From contig JALCPP010000001.1 of assembly GCA_022650485.1 (NCBI GenBank), positions 62,001-126,000 on the forward strand: 64,000 nt of DNA, read 5' to 3'. Numbering within the stretch: position 1 is the first letter of the stretch; each line of letters begins with the position of its first letter. Positions 17,837 through 26,043 of the stretch are shown one piece after another. Source of the stretch: Oscillospiraceae bacterium (GTDB lineage: Bacteria; Bacillota; Clostridia; Oscillospirales; Acutalibacteraceae). A model generated the notes under the pieces. The model saw only the letters and a program-made list of their open reading frames with translations, did no database searches and was not told the origin of the DNA. A program made the translations under genes and the position numbers.

Positions 17837-20212
17837 ATGTCTGAATGGATCGAACTGAGAAAAAAGGTCCTTGAAAAGGAATTTTCCCGGATGAATACAA
17901 GGCAGAAGGAAGCGGTCTTTACGGTAAACGGTCCGCTTTTGGTTTTAGCGGGAGCGGGAAGCGGAAAGACAACGGTTTTGGTGAATCGAATTGCTAATCT
18001 GGTTCGCTACGGCAATGCTTATGGTTCCGAATCGGAACCGGAATTGACCGGGGAAGAACAGGAAGAGATTACCCGCTTTCTGGAAGGAAACCAAACACTG
18101 TCTGAAGATACAATTGAGCGGCTTGCAGTTGATCCGTGCCCGCCGTGGCGTATCCTTGCAATTACGTTTACCAACAAAGCGGCGGATGAACTGAAAAACA
18201 GGCTTGGTTCCATGTTGGGTGAAGCCGGGGCGGAAGTTTGGGCTTCTACCTTTCATTCCTCCTGTGCGCGGATGCTCCGCCGGGATGGGGAATGCCTTGG
18301 ATACACCAGGCATTTTACGATTTATGATACGGAAGATTCCCGCAGAGTGATGAAATCCTGCCAGAAACAGCTCGGAATTGACGACAAAAAGTTGTCTTAT
18401 AAGGCAATCCTCGGTGAGATTTCCAGTGCAAAGGATAATCTGGTAGGCCCTGAGGAATATATCAGAGACGCGGGGGGAGACGAGCGCGCCGAAAAGATCG
18501 GCGCGGCATACCGCCTGTATCAAACCGCACTGAAAAAGTCCGATGCCATGGACTTTGATGACTTGATTTTAAATACTATTTTGATGTTTAAAAAGGCACC
18601 GCAGGTATTGGAATATTATCAAAAGCGTTTTCGCTATCTTTTGGTGGACGAGTATCAGGACACCAGCCATGCGCAGTATACTTTTATCAAAATGCTTGCG
18701 GACAAAAGCCGGAACCTCTGTGTGGTGGGGGATGACGATCAAAGCATTTATAAATTTCGGGGCGCTACCATCGAAAATATTCTGAGCTTTGAAAAAACGT
18801 TCCCGCACGCGAAGGTCATTCGCTTGGAGCAGAACTATCGCTCCACCAAAACAATTCTGGATGCGGCCAATGCGGTGATTGCAAACAATAAAAACCGGAA
18901 AGGCAAAACTCTGTGGACGGAAAATCCGGTAGGGCGTAAAATCCAGATCAGAACAGCTTCCAGCGAACAGGATGAAGCTTCTTACATAGCGGACAGAATT
19001 TTGGAAGGGGCTGCTTCCGGACGCAGCTTTTCAGATTTTGCCGTTCTGTACCGGATGAATACGCAGTCCAATGCGCTGGAAAAAATGTTTTCCAAGTCCG
19101 GAATCCGATATCGGATTATCGGTGGACAGCGCTTTTATGACCGCCGTGAAATCCGGGATATGATCGCGTATTTAAATGTCATTAATAATCCGGATGATGA
19201 AGTACGACTTCAGCGTATTATCAACCGGCCGAAAAGGGCAATCGGGGACAAGACGGTGGCGCAGTCCATGGAAATTGCCGCACAATTGGGAGAGAGTCTG
19301 TTTACCGTTATCAGTCACGCGGATGAATTTGAACCGCTGCGGCGCGTGGCCCCGAAGCTTCTGGGCTTTGCAAAGATGATACAGGAGCTTTCCGATCTGG
19401 CGGCGGACAGCACTGTGGGATTGGGAGAATTGTACCAGCAGCTTCTTCAGAAAACAGGGTATTTGGAAGCGCTGATGACCTCCGGCGAAGATGATGCGCA
19501 GGACCGTGCCGACAATGTTCGTGAGCTGTCGACGAACCTGATTAAATATGAAGAGGACAACGGAACAGAAGCGAGCCTGCCCGGCTTTTTGGAAGAGGTT
19601 TCTTTGCTGACGGATATCGACAATTACGACAGTTCGTCCGATGCCGTGGTTCTGATGACGATGCATTCCGCAAAGGGCCTCGAGTTTCCGGTCGTTTTTC
19701 TGCCCGGCTTTGAAGAGGGGATTTTCCCCGGAATGCAGGTGATGTATAATCCGGGAGAAGTCGAAGAGGAGCGCCGGCTGGCATATGTCGCCATTACACG
19801 GGCCAGAGAAGAACTTTATATTCTGAATTCGGAGTATAGAATGTTATTCGGAAGCAGCCTTCACAACCAGCCTTCCCGCTTTATGAAGGAAATTCCGGAG
19901 GAGTTAACGGAGAAAACCAGGGCGCGCGATTGGAAAAAACCGAAACCCGGTGTTGCTGTTCCCACTTCTGCGAAAGAGGCCAGGGCGGCCACCATGAGTG
20001 CGGCACACAATTTTGGGCCGGCAATTCAGCCTGCTTCAACAACGAAGCTGGTTTTCAAGGCCGGCGACGGCGTTGCCCATAAAACATTTGGAAATGGCGT
20101 AGTCCTTTCCGCTTCTTCCATGGGGAACGATACCTTACTGGAAATTGCGTTTGACAAAGTAGGAACCAAAAAACTAATGGCAAATTTTGCACGTTTGCAG
20201 AAATTGTCATAA
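17837..20212 (+). CDS. pcrA: ATP-dependent DNA helicase PcrA/UvrD
   Basis: A superfamily 1 helicase of about 791 residues with its motifs in order: the Q-motif region around LNTRQKEAV, Walker A GAGSGKTT, motif Ia AITFTNKAA, motif II VDEYQDT, motif III VGDDDQSIYKFRGA, motif IV QNYRS, motif V TMHSAKGLEF and motif VI VAITRAR. A C-terminal Tudor-like end is present. It acts 3'-5' in repair, rolling-circle replication and RecA removal. I place the start at ATG 17837; a GTG three codons earlier (17828) is also possible. It ends in the shared hairpin at 20233. Confidence 0.96.
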   Translation: MSEWIELRKKVLEKEFSRMNTRQKEAVFTVNGPLLVLAGAGSGKTTVLVNRIANLVRYGNAYGSESEPELTGEEQEEITRFLEGNQTLSEDTIERLAVDPCPPWRILAITFTNKAADELKNRLGSMLGEAGAEVWASTFHSSCARMLRRDGECLGYTRHFTIYDTEDSRRVMKSCQKQLGIDDKKLSYKAILGEISSAKDNLVGPEEYIRDAGGDERAEKIGAAYRLYQTALKKSDAMDFDDLILNTILMFKKAPQVLEYYQKRFRYLLVDEYQDTSHAQYTFIKMLADKSRNLCVVGDDDQSIYKFRGATIENILSFEKTFPHAKVIRLEQNYRSTKTILDAANAVIANNKNRKGKTLWTENPVGRKIQIRTASSEQDEASYIADRILEGAASGRSFSDFAVLYRMNTQSNALEKMFSKSGIRYRIIGGQRFYDRREIRDMIAYLNVINNPDDEVRLQRIINRPKRAIGDKTVAQSMEIAAQLGESLFTVISHADEFEPLRRVAPKLLGFAKMIQELSDLAADSTVGLGELYQQLLQKTGYLEALMTSGEDDAQDRADNVRELSTNLIKYEEDNGTEASLPGFLEEVSLLTDIDNYDSSSDAVVLMTMHSAKGLEFPVVFLPGFEEGIFPGMQVMYNPGEVEEERRLAYVAITRAREELYILNSEYRMLFGSSLHNQPSRFMKEIPEELTEKTRARDWKKPKPGVAVPTSAKEARAATMSAAHNFGPAIQPASTTKLVFKAGDGVAHKTFGNGVVLSASSMGNDTLLEIAFDKVGTKKLMANFARLQKLS

Positions 20213-20232
20213 TAACCCGCAGGTCCGCTCAT

Positions 20233-20274
20233 AAAAATCCCCGCCTGAATGCAATGTCAGACGGGGACTTTTTG
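20233..20274. terminator. Shared terminator, pcrA and convergent gene
   Basis: Arms AAAAATCCCCGCCTGA and TCAGACGGGGACTTTTT pair with one mismatch around an 8-base loop. Poly-A and poly-T flanks serve both converging genes. Confidence 0.9.
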
Positions 20275-21120
20275 TTACTTTTTCTCTCCGGTCCCGCCTT
20301 TGTCGCCGGAGATATCGCTTACCTGGGGCGGGAAAAAGTCTTCGGTAGGGAATTCAATACGGCGGAACATCTCGCGCGGGCTGTCGGATGTAGGCTGGTA
20401 TTCCTGTTCCGGAATACTGAATTCATAGGATGGAATCAGCATTGGAATGTTACGGACCAGCTGAACAATAGTGAACAGACCGATGGTCGCGTAAATAGCA
20501 TGACTGCATCCATAGTCGAATTCGCCACCGTACAGATTGCAGATGCCTTCTGGAATTCCGTTGCAGATATCGGACCCCTGCGGCGGGCGGTCGCAGATTT
20601 TCGCGGAAAGACCAATCGGCTCGGAGACCCGGCAGACGGCTTTCGGCAGTACTTTGCCTGTGGTCACTTCAACGTCCGGGTCAGCTGCATCGCCGGATGC
20701 AAATGATTTTACATTGCCGTCGCTGCCAAACAGAATCACGCGCTTGTTTGCAAGGCAAACGCCGTGCAGCACGTTCGGGCAGGCAGACTGGGGCAGAAAT
20801 ACGTCGAGACAGATATCTAAGAAGAAGTTCATGTCTACGGCGAAAAACCCCTGGTTAAACGGCACGGGCTCCAAGTGCAAGAATACCTTGATGACTTCGA
20901 CACTCCGGATTCTTACGTTACAGGCATTTTCAATCAGGTCGCGCTTTTCCGGAGTAAAATAGACCCTCATATCCTCGAGGTATTCCTTGGAACTGCAGGA
21001 ATCATATACACGGTTTACATTGACACAGACGGCTTCTTTTACATTTCCGGTATTTTTGCAGCTTGGCGCTGTTTGTGCGTTTTGCGTTGCTGCAGCTGCT
21101 TCCGTACTGTTTCTATCCAT
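20275..21120 (-). CDS. Conserved clostridial protein of unknown function
   Basis: A 281-residue protein I cannot name. An Ala/Thr/Gln-rich N-terminus leads into VKEAVCVNVNRVYDSCSSKEYLEDMRVYF, a core I associate from memory with a family of uncharacterised clostridial proteins. The middle has many Cys (about 13 in all) and a beta-rich pattern; the end is acidic, Pro-rich and Gly-rich. There is no signal peptide, and one weak hydrophobic stretch lies near residue 215. Start ATG 21120 follows AGGAGGATG. Convergent with pcrA. A spore-surface role would suit the Cys content but is a guess. Confidence 0.65.
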   Translation of the reverse strand: MDRNSTEAAAATQNAQTAPSCKNTGNVKEAVCVNVNRVYDSCSSKEYLEDMRVYFTPEKRDLIENACNVRIRSVEVIKVFLHLEPVPFNQGFFAVDMNFFLDICLDVFLPQSACPNVLHGVCLANKRVILFGSDGNVKSFASGDAADPDVEVTTGKVLPKAVCRVSEPIGLSAKICDRPPQGSDICNGIPEGICNLYGGEFDYGCSHAIYATIGLFTIVQLVRNIPMLIPSYEFSIPEQEYQPTSDSPREMFRRIEFPTEDFFPPQVSDISGDKGGTGEKK

Positions 21121-21234
21121 AAAATCATCCTCCTAACACAAATTGAAACCTTGTTTCTCTATAACATTTTATGGCGGCGATTTCATTGTGTTACAGGAAT
21201 TCTTTTACGGATAATTGAATTTGCGGGAATCTGT

Positions 21235-21456
21235 TTATCCCAGGAATCCGCTATTGCCCTGTTCCAAATTATTTACGGCGTTTTGAATGCGGCTTTTTGC
21301 TTCTGCGCCGGTAGTGGAATTTTCGATATACTGAATGACGGATTTCTGACCTTTATCATCCAGTAAAGCAAAATTTTTCATTGCGCTTTGATGCTGTGCC
21401 AATGACATCAACAGGCCGATCGGCATTTCGTTGGCATCAGATTTCAGTTTTCCCAT
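21235..21456 (-). CDS. Small conserved protein of unknown function
   Basis: A 73-residue protein starting at ATG 21456 behind AGGAGGG; an upstream in-frame extension to 21510 lacks a site and would run through it. The helical sequence includes PIGLLMSLAQHQSAMKNFALL and ends near NNLEQGNSGFLG. The second half resembles the last helices of YdeI/OmpD-associated proteins, but the match is weak and made by eye. There is no membrane segment. It stands alone between the unknown gene at 20275 and thyX. Confidence 0.6.
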   Translation of the reverse strand: MGKLKSDANEMPIGLLMSLAQHQSAMKNFALLDDKGQKSVIQYIENSTTGAEAKSRIQNAVNNLEQGNSGFLG

Positions 21457-21567
21457 TTTAATCCCTCCTGTTCTAACTTTTATTATTGTTGCGAAAGGGG
21501 CATCAGCCATACCAATTTTTTAATTGTAAAAATCTGTAATATTTCTACCCCAAGGCGTTGAAAAAAG

Positions 21568-21596
21568 TTGCATCACGAATCATATTTTGTTATAAT
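21568..21596 (+). promoter_or_regulatory. Sigma-A promoter of the thyX operon
   Basis: TTGCAT (21568-21573), a 17-bp spacer and TATAAT (21591-21596), 38 bases before the thyX start. Confidence 0.88.
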
Positions 21597-21633
21597 GATT
21601 CGGATCGAAATCTATGATTAAGGGTTGAAAAAA

Positions 21634-22407
21634 ATGGCAAAAGTTACATTGATCACATATACGCCATCTCCAGACCAACTCATTGCGCAGTCGGCCAGAC
21701 TTTGTTATTCTTCCGCGTCTATTGAAGGAATACACCAAGGCCTGACACCGGAAAAAACAGCCTCTATGGTGGGAATGCTTGCAGAAATGGGCCATGACAG
21801 CCCTACTGAGCATGCCTCGTTCACGTTCGGAATTGAAGGGGTTTCCAGGTCTTTTCTTGCCCAGATCACCAGGCATAGAATCGCGTCTTACAGCGTGAAG
21901 AGCCAGCGCTATGTGAATGAAAAGGACTTTGAATTTGTAATTCCGCCTGAAATTGATGCAATTCCGCAGGCCAGGAAAGAGTTTCTTGCCGCCATGGAAG
22001 ATGACCGCAGAAGATACGAAACCCTTTCGCAGCTGTTGTGGGAAAAACATAAAAAAGAATTGATGGAATCCGGAATGACGGAAAAGAAAGCGGCGTCGGC
22101 AGCCCGGAAAATGGCGAACGAGGACGCGCGGTTTGTTTTACCAAACGCCTGTGAAACCAAAATGATCTGCACGTTTAACGCCCGTTCACTGAACCACTTC
22201 TTTTCTCTGCGTTGCTGCAATCGCGCGCAGTGGGAAATTCGTGAAGTCGCAACCGAAATGCTTCGCCTTGCACGAAAAGCGGCGCCGGAATTATTTCAGC
22301 ATGCCGGTCCGTCCTGTGTCCGCGGCGCTTGTTCAGAAGGAAAAATGTCTTGCGGAAAGGCGCGTGAAGTTCGGGAGTTTTTCTCAAATTTAGGAAAAGA
22401 ATCATGA
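21634..22407 (+). CDS. thyX: FAD-dependent thymidylate synthase
   Basis: A 257-residue ThyX. The signature RHRIASYSVKSQRY (RHRxxSxxxxSxRY, with Tyr where Asn is common) is at about residues 75-88, and a second substrate-binding region NARSLNHFFSLRCCNRAQWEIR lies near 185. ThyX makes dTMP from dUMP using FAD and methylene-tetrahydrofolate, without producing dihydrofolate. Start ATG 21634 has AGGG ten bases upstream; the TTG at 21625 is too close to that site. It overlaps tmk by 4 bases and heads the long run to 30221. Confidence 0.96.
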   Translation: MAKVTLITYTPSPDQLIAQSARLCYSSASIEGIHQGLTPEKTASMVGMLAEMGHDSPTEHASFTFGIEGVSRSFLAQITRHRIASYSVKSQRYVNEKDFEFVIPPEIDAIPQARKEFLAAMEDDRRRYETLSQLLWEKHKKELMESGMTEKKAASAARKMANEDARFVLPNACETKMICTFNARSLNHFFSLRCCNRAQWEIREVATEMLRLARKAAPELFQHAGPSCVRGACSEGKMSCGKAREVREFFSNLGKES

Positions 22408-23081
22408 GCGGCAAATTGATTACCATTGATGGCCTGGACGGCAGCGGAAAGGCAACTCAGACAGAGCTGCTTTGCACAGAGCTGAAACGGCGAGGGGTCA
22501 ACGTGCGCCGGGTTTCTTTTCCGGATTATGAGTCCAAAGCCTCCGCACCGATCAAAATGTATCTGTCGGGGGAATTCGGCAGTCAGCCGGGGGATGTGAA
22601 TGCGTATGCAGCGTCCGCTTTTTTCGCGGTTGACCGCTTTGCCAGCTACGTGCGCGGCTGGCGAGAAGATTATCTGAACGGGGCACTGATTGTAGCGGAT
22701 CGTTATACGACGTCGAATATTATTTATCAGCTTCCCAAATTGCCCCAAAACGAATGGAATCACTATTTAGAGTGGGCACAGGATTTTGAATATAACAAAT
22801 TTGAGCTTCCTAAACCGGATTTGACGATTTATTTGGAGCTTCCGACTGAGATTTCTCAAAAGCTTTTAGACAAGCGCTACCAAAACAGCAGCGGAAAAAG
22901 AGATATTAATGAAAGCAACGTTGATTATCTATCCGCTTGCCGAAAAAGTGCCGAATATGCGGCGCGTTGTCTTTCGTGGAAAACCGTTATCTGTGAAAAG
23001 GGTGGAAGTCCCAGAAACAAGGAAGAGATTCACGCGGAAATTTTAAAAATTGTTTTGGAGGAATTAAATGATCAACTTTAG
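22404..23081 (+). CDS. tmk: Thymidylate kinase-like protein
   Basis: A 225-residue P-loop kinase with GLDGSGKATQ at the N-terminus, FPDYESKASAPIKMYLSG after it, the DR motif ADRYTTSNI near residue 94, and a lid region around SSGKRDINE. These match thymidylate kinases, which phosphorylate dTMP to dTDP. It is translationally coupled to thyX (ATGA overlap), so synthesis and first phosphorylation of dTMP are co-expressed. It differs from the usual housekeeping Tmk in the lid region and may be a second copy; the rest of the genome would tell. Confidence 0.85.
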   Translation: MSGKLITIDGLDGSGKATQTELLCTELKRRGVNVRRVSFPDYESKASAPIKMYLSGEFGSQPGDVNAYAASAFFAVDRFASYVRGWREDYLNGALIVADRYTTSNIIYQLPKLPQNEWNHYLEWAQDFEYNKFELPKPDLTIYLELPTEISQKLLDKRYQNSSGKRDINESNVDYLSACRKSAEYAARCLSWKTVICEKGGSPRNKEEIHAEILKIVLEELNDQL

Positions 23082-23982
23082 CTTCCCCGAACTGTCGGAC
23101 CGCGAATGGCTTGCCCCCAAATTGTCTGCCAGCGGAAAGCTGGGCAGCGAGTCGGCTTTCGGCACGTTGTTTCTTTGGAAGAACACCTATTACTCCAAGA
23201 TTTGCCGCGTTCAGGATGCCGTGCTTTTTTGTTTCAGCGGCCCGCTGCACACTTATAATATGCCTCTGTGTGACAAAAGCCGCCTGACGGAAATGATGGA
23301 ACTGATGATTGCGGACGCGGCGGACAGGAAGATTCCTTTTCAGCTTTGGGGCGCGACCAAGGAACAGACGGAAGAACTGATGCAGCTTTTTCCGGGGCGG
23401 TTCCAATATGAGCTGGACCGGAATGGTTCCGATTACATTTATGAGTCTGAAAAACTAATCCGGCTGTCCGGCCGTAAATTTCATGGCAAGCGGAATCATA
23501 TCGCTCAGTTTGAGCGGAAATATGACTGGAGTTACGAGGACCTTTCCCATGAAAACCTGGAGGACTGCCGTTCTGTTGCAAAGCAGTGGTGCAGGGATCA
23601 TGGTGAAATTTATGATAAAAATGCATCTGCCAGCGAGCCCTGCGCCATCGATCGTGCATTAGACCATTTTGATGCGCTCCATTTGGCCGGCGGACTGATT
23701 CGGGTGGAAGGCAAGCCGGTTGCCTTTACCATTGGGGAAGAAATCAACCCGAACGTTTACCTTCTTCACTTTGAAAAGGCATTAGATGGATATGACGGGC
23801 TGTATGCCGTGATCAATCATGAATATGCCGCAAGACATCTGGAAAAATATGAGTTGATTAACCGCGAAGAGGATATGGGGATTGAAGGACTTCGAAAAGC
23901 GAAGCTTTCCTATCATCCTTTCCTCCTTCTAAATAGGTATCGGGTTACTCTTGCGGGCAAAAATGGAGATGCGGACAATTGA
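23068..23982 (+). CDS. DUF2156 domain protein
   Basis: A 304-residue protein of the DUF2156 family, whose fold is a double GNAT-like module also found in phosphatidylglycerol lysyltransferases. Features are the early SESAFGTLFLWKN, a central RKFHGKRNHIAQFERKY, and late GGLIRVEGKPVAFTIGEEI with EYAARHL and INREEDMGIEGLRKAK. These late motifs are typical of the family's aminoacyl- or acyl-transfer domain. It lacks the membrane half of MprF. It overlaps tmk by 14 bases and the next gene by 4, so it is part of a tight operon. The substrate is unknown. Confidence 0.85.
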   Translation: MINFSFPELSDREWLAPKLSASGKLGSESAFGTLFLWKNTYYSKICRVQDAVLFCFSGPLHTYNMPLCDKSRLTEMMELMIADAADRKIPFQLWGATKEQTEELMQLFPGRFQYELDRNGSDYIYESEKLIRLSGRKFHGKRNHIAQFERKYDWSYEDLSHENLEDCRSVAKQWCRDHGEIYDKNASASEPCAIDRALDHFDALHLAGGLIRVEGKPVAFTIGEEINPNVYLLHFEKALDGYDGLYAVINHEYAARHLEKYELINREEDMGIEGLRKAKLSYHPFLLLNRYRVTLAGKNGDADN

Positions 23983-24851
23983 TTGAACTGGCCGGATGGG
24001 ACCTGCGCGCGGAACTTGCCGGGCTTTGGCAAATCTGCTTTCATGAGCCCAAACGGTATCCAAATTATTTCCTGAATAATTATTTTCGTCCGCAGGACTG
24101 TTTGGTCTATCGAATGGAAGGACGGGTTGCCGCAGCCCTTTATCTGCTTCCTGCCCGCATCGCACCGGACGGTACGCAGGCACATTATGTGTTCGCGGCG
24201 GGGACTTTGCCCGAGTTTCGTTCCCGTGGATTCATGGCTTCGCTTCTGGCTTATGCGGCGCTATACGGTGCGCGCCGGGGTGACAAATTTTCCGTGGTTC
24301 TTCCGGCAAATCAGCCGCTTTATTCATTCTATGAACAAAACGGATATTTTGACTATTACAAAATCCAGTCCGTGTCCATTGAGCGGGAGCGCCTGGTACA
24401 GCTGGCTTCCCCTTGTTCATCCTGCCGGGTGATTGCCTGCGCGTCTGAGTTAAATCGGCTTCGCAATTCGTGTCTTTGCCGCAGAAAAGGATCTGTTCTG
24501 TGGAGTGATAAGCGGTTTCATTTTACAATGGGATTCGGTTCCACTTACGGGGATGAGCTGGTGTGTTCCGGGCCTATGGACCACCATTCTTATGCCGTTT
24601 GCAGAAAAGCAAATGATACGGTTTGCTCTGTTCGGGAAGTAATGACTGCTCCCGGTGGATTTTCTGGGCTTGCTGCGGCTGTGTTAAAGCGTTTCCCGGC
24701 TAAAACCTATGAATTCCGTCTGCCGCCCGGCCAGGGGCTGTTTCCTGGTGAAGGAACGGAAGAGCGCTGTGGAATGATTCGGCCAATTGGCGGAGCGTTG
24801 TGGGAACCAGCTGTTGTTCTTCCGCCATACTTAGGGCTGGGGCTGGATTAA
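23979..24851 (+). CDS. GNAT family N-acetyltransferase (Eis-like)
   Basis: A 290-residue acetyltransferase. The acetyl-CoA binding motif is GTLPEFRSRGFMASLL (RxxGxxxxLL) near residues 73-88, followed by the SFYEQNGYFDYYK strand-helix typical of GNAT folds. The C-terminal half, with a late RPIGGALWEP, resembles Eis-type proteins with a second GNAT-like part and a sterol-carrier-like end. The TTG start overlaps the DUF2156 stop by 4 bases. The substrate is unknown. Confidence 0.82.
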   Translation: MIELAGWDLRAELAGLWQICFHEPKRYPNYFLNNYFRPQDCLVYRMEGRVAAALYLLPARIAPDGTQAHYVFAAGTLPEFRSRGFMASLLAYAALYGARRGDKFSVVLPANQPLYSFYEQNGYFDYYKIQSVSIERERLVQLASPCSSCRVIACASELNRLRNSCLCRRKGSVLWSDKRFHFTMGFGSTYGDELVCSGPMDHHSYAVCRKANDTVCSVREVMTAPGGFSGLAAAVLKRFPAKTYEFRLPPGQGLFPGEGTEERCGMIRPIGGALWEPAVVLPPYLGLGLD

Positions 24852-24879
24852 CAGTTTGTCAGGAAAGAGGGAAAGATAT

Positions 24880-25419
24880 ATGATTTATTTATTCCTTGCA
24901 CAGGGATTTGAAGAAACAGAAGCAATTGCGCCGCTTGACCTGCTTCGCCGTGCCGGCGCACAGGTCAAGACCGTCGGGGTCGGCGGAAAGAAAATTACCG
25001 GCTCCCACGGAATTGAAGTGACCGCTGATCTGGAAGACGGACAGGTTACTCTGCAAAACGCGGAGATGGTGATTCTGCCCGGTGGAATGCCGGGAACAAA
25101 TAATCTGGAACAGTCCCCGGTGGTCAGCGCCGCTATTTCTTACTGTGCTGAAAACGGAAAGAAAGTTGCCGCAATCTGTGCGGCTCCGTCTATTCTGGGG
25201 CATATGGGACTGCTTTCCGGCCATCGTGCCGTTTGTTTCCCTGGCTTTGAAAAAGATTTGACCGGCGCCGAAGTAACGGTGGAGCCGGTCTGTGCCAGTG
25301 GTAATTTCATTACGGCCCGTGGTGCGGGAGTTGCCGTTCCGTTTGGGCTGAAGCTGGTGGAAGTGATGTTTGGAAAACAGAAGTCGGACGAAATCAAAGA
25401 AAAGGTTCAGTGTGTGTGA
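24880..25419 (+). CDS. DJ-1/PfpI family protein, likely YajL/DJ-1 type
   Basis: A 179-residue DJ-1 family member. The N-terminal FLAQGFEETEAIAPLDLLRRAG carries the conserved Glu, and the nucleophile Cys sits in the elbow AAICAAPSILG near residue 103. A late TARGAGVAVPFGLKLVE completes the family pattern. Relatives act as glyoxalase III or protein deglycases and in oxidative-stress defence; the exact activity is debated in the field. I place the start at ATG 24880 with GGAAAGAGGGAAAG before it; an extension to 24856 has no site. Confidence 0.92.
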   Translation: MIYLFLAQGFEETEAIAPLDLLRRAGAQVKTVGVGGKKITGSHGIEVTADLEDGQVTLQNAEMVILPGGMPGTNNLEQSPVVSAAISYCAENGKKVAAICAAPSILGHMGLLSGHRAVCFPGFEKDLTGAEVTVEPVCASGNFITARGAGVAVPFGLKLVEVMFGKQKSDEIKEKVQCV

Positions 25420-26015
25420 AAAATATTAAACTAGTAAAGAAAAATTTACGTGCGCAGTATCGCCAGTATCGTGAAAAAATGAATCCGGCTAAAAAGGCGC
25501 GGTACGATTCCGCTGTACTCAACCGGTTTCTCTCCCTTCGGGAATATAAACACATGCGCACGGTTTTTACCTATGTCAGCAAGCCGATTGAAGTGGATAC
25601 AGCAATGCTGATCCGTTCTGTTCTCGATTCAGGAAGAAGGGTCGCGGTTCCGCGTTGTATTCCTGACACCTACGGAATGGAATTTTATGAAATCCATTCG
25701 TTGGAGGAATTAGTCGATGGAGCATACGGGGTTCTGGAGCCGGACCCTGCCGGCAAAAAGCCGGTGGTGGAAGTTCCGAAGAACAGTATCTGCATTGTTC
25801 CGGGATTCAGTTTTGATTCACAGGGGTATCGTCTTGGCTATGGCAAAGGTTACTATGACAGGTTTTTATCTGGATTTAAGGGCATGACCGTGGGGCTTTG
25901 CTATGCAGGCTGTGTCAAGCCTGATCTTCCTCACGGATACTATGACAGACCGGTCGATGTTCTTATTACAGAAAAATACATTCGCAGAATATCAGGAAAG
26001 AAGACCGGAATTTAA
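25410..26015 (+). CDS. 5-formyltetrahydrofolate cyclo-ligase
   Basis: A 201-residue enzyme of the 5-FTHF cyclo-ligase (MTHFS) family. It has the N-terminal KKNLRAQYRQYREKM, the central PRC region at about residue 74, and the signature PGFSFDSQGYRLGYGKGYYDRFL near residue 130. It converts 5-formyl-THF with ATP to methenyl-THF and returns folate to the active pool. Its presence in the thyX operon fits, since ThyX uses methylene-THF. The GTG start at 25410 overlaps the DJ-1 gene by 10 bases. Confidence 0.93.
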   Translation: MCVKNIKLVKKNLRAQYRQYREKMNPAKKARYDSAVLNRFLSLREYKHMRTVFTYVSKPIEVDTAMLIRSVLDSGRRVAVPRCIPDTYGMEFYEIHSLEELVDGAYGVLEPDPAGKKPVVEVPKNSICIVPGFSFDSQGYRLGYGKGYYDRFLSGFKGMTVGLCYAGCVKPDLPHGYYDRPVDVLITEKYIRRISGKKTGI

Positions 26016-26043
26016 GATTTAACTCAAAGAAAGGAGGAAGGAT

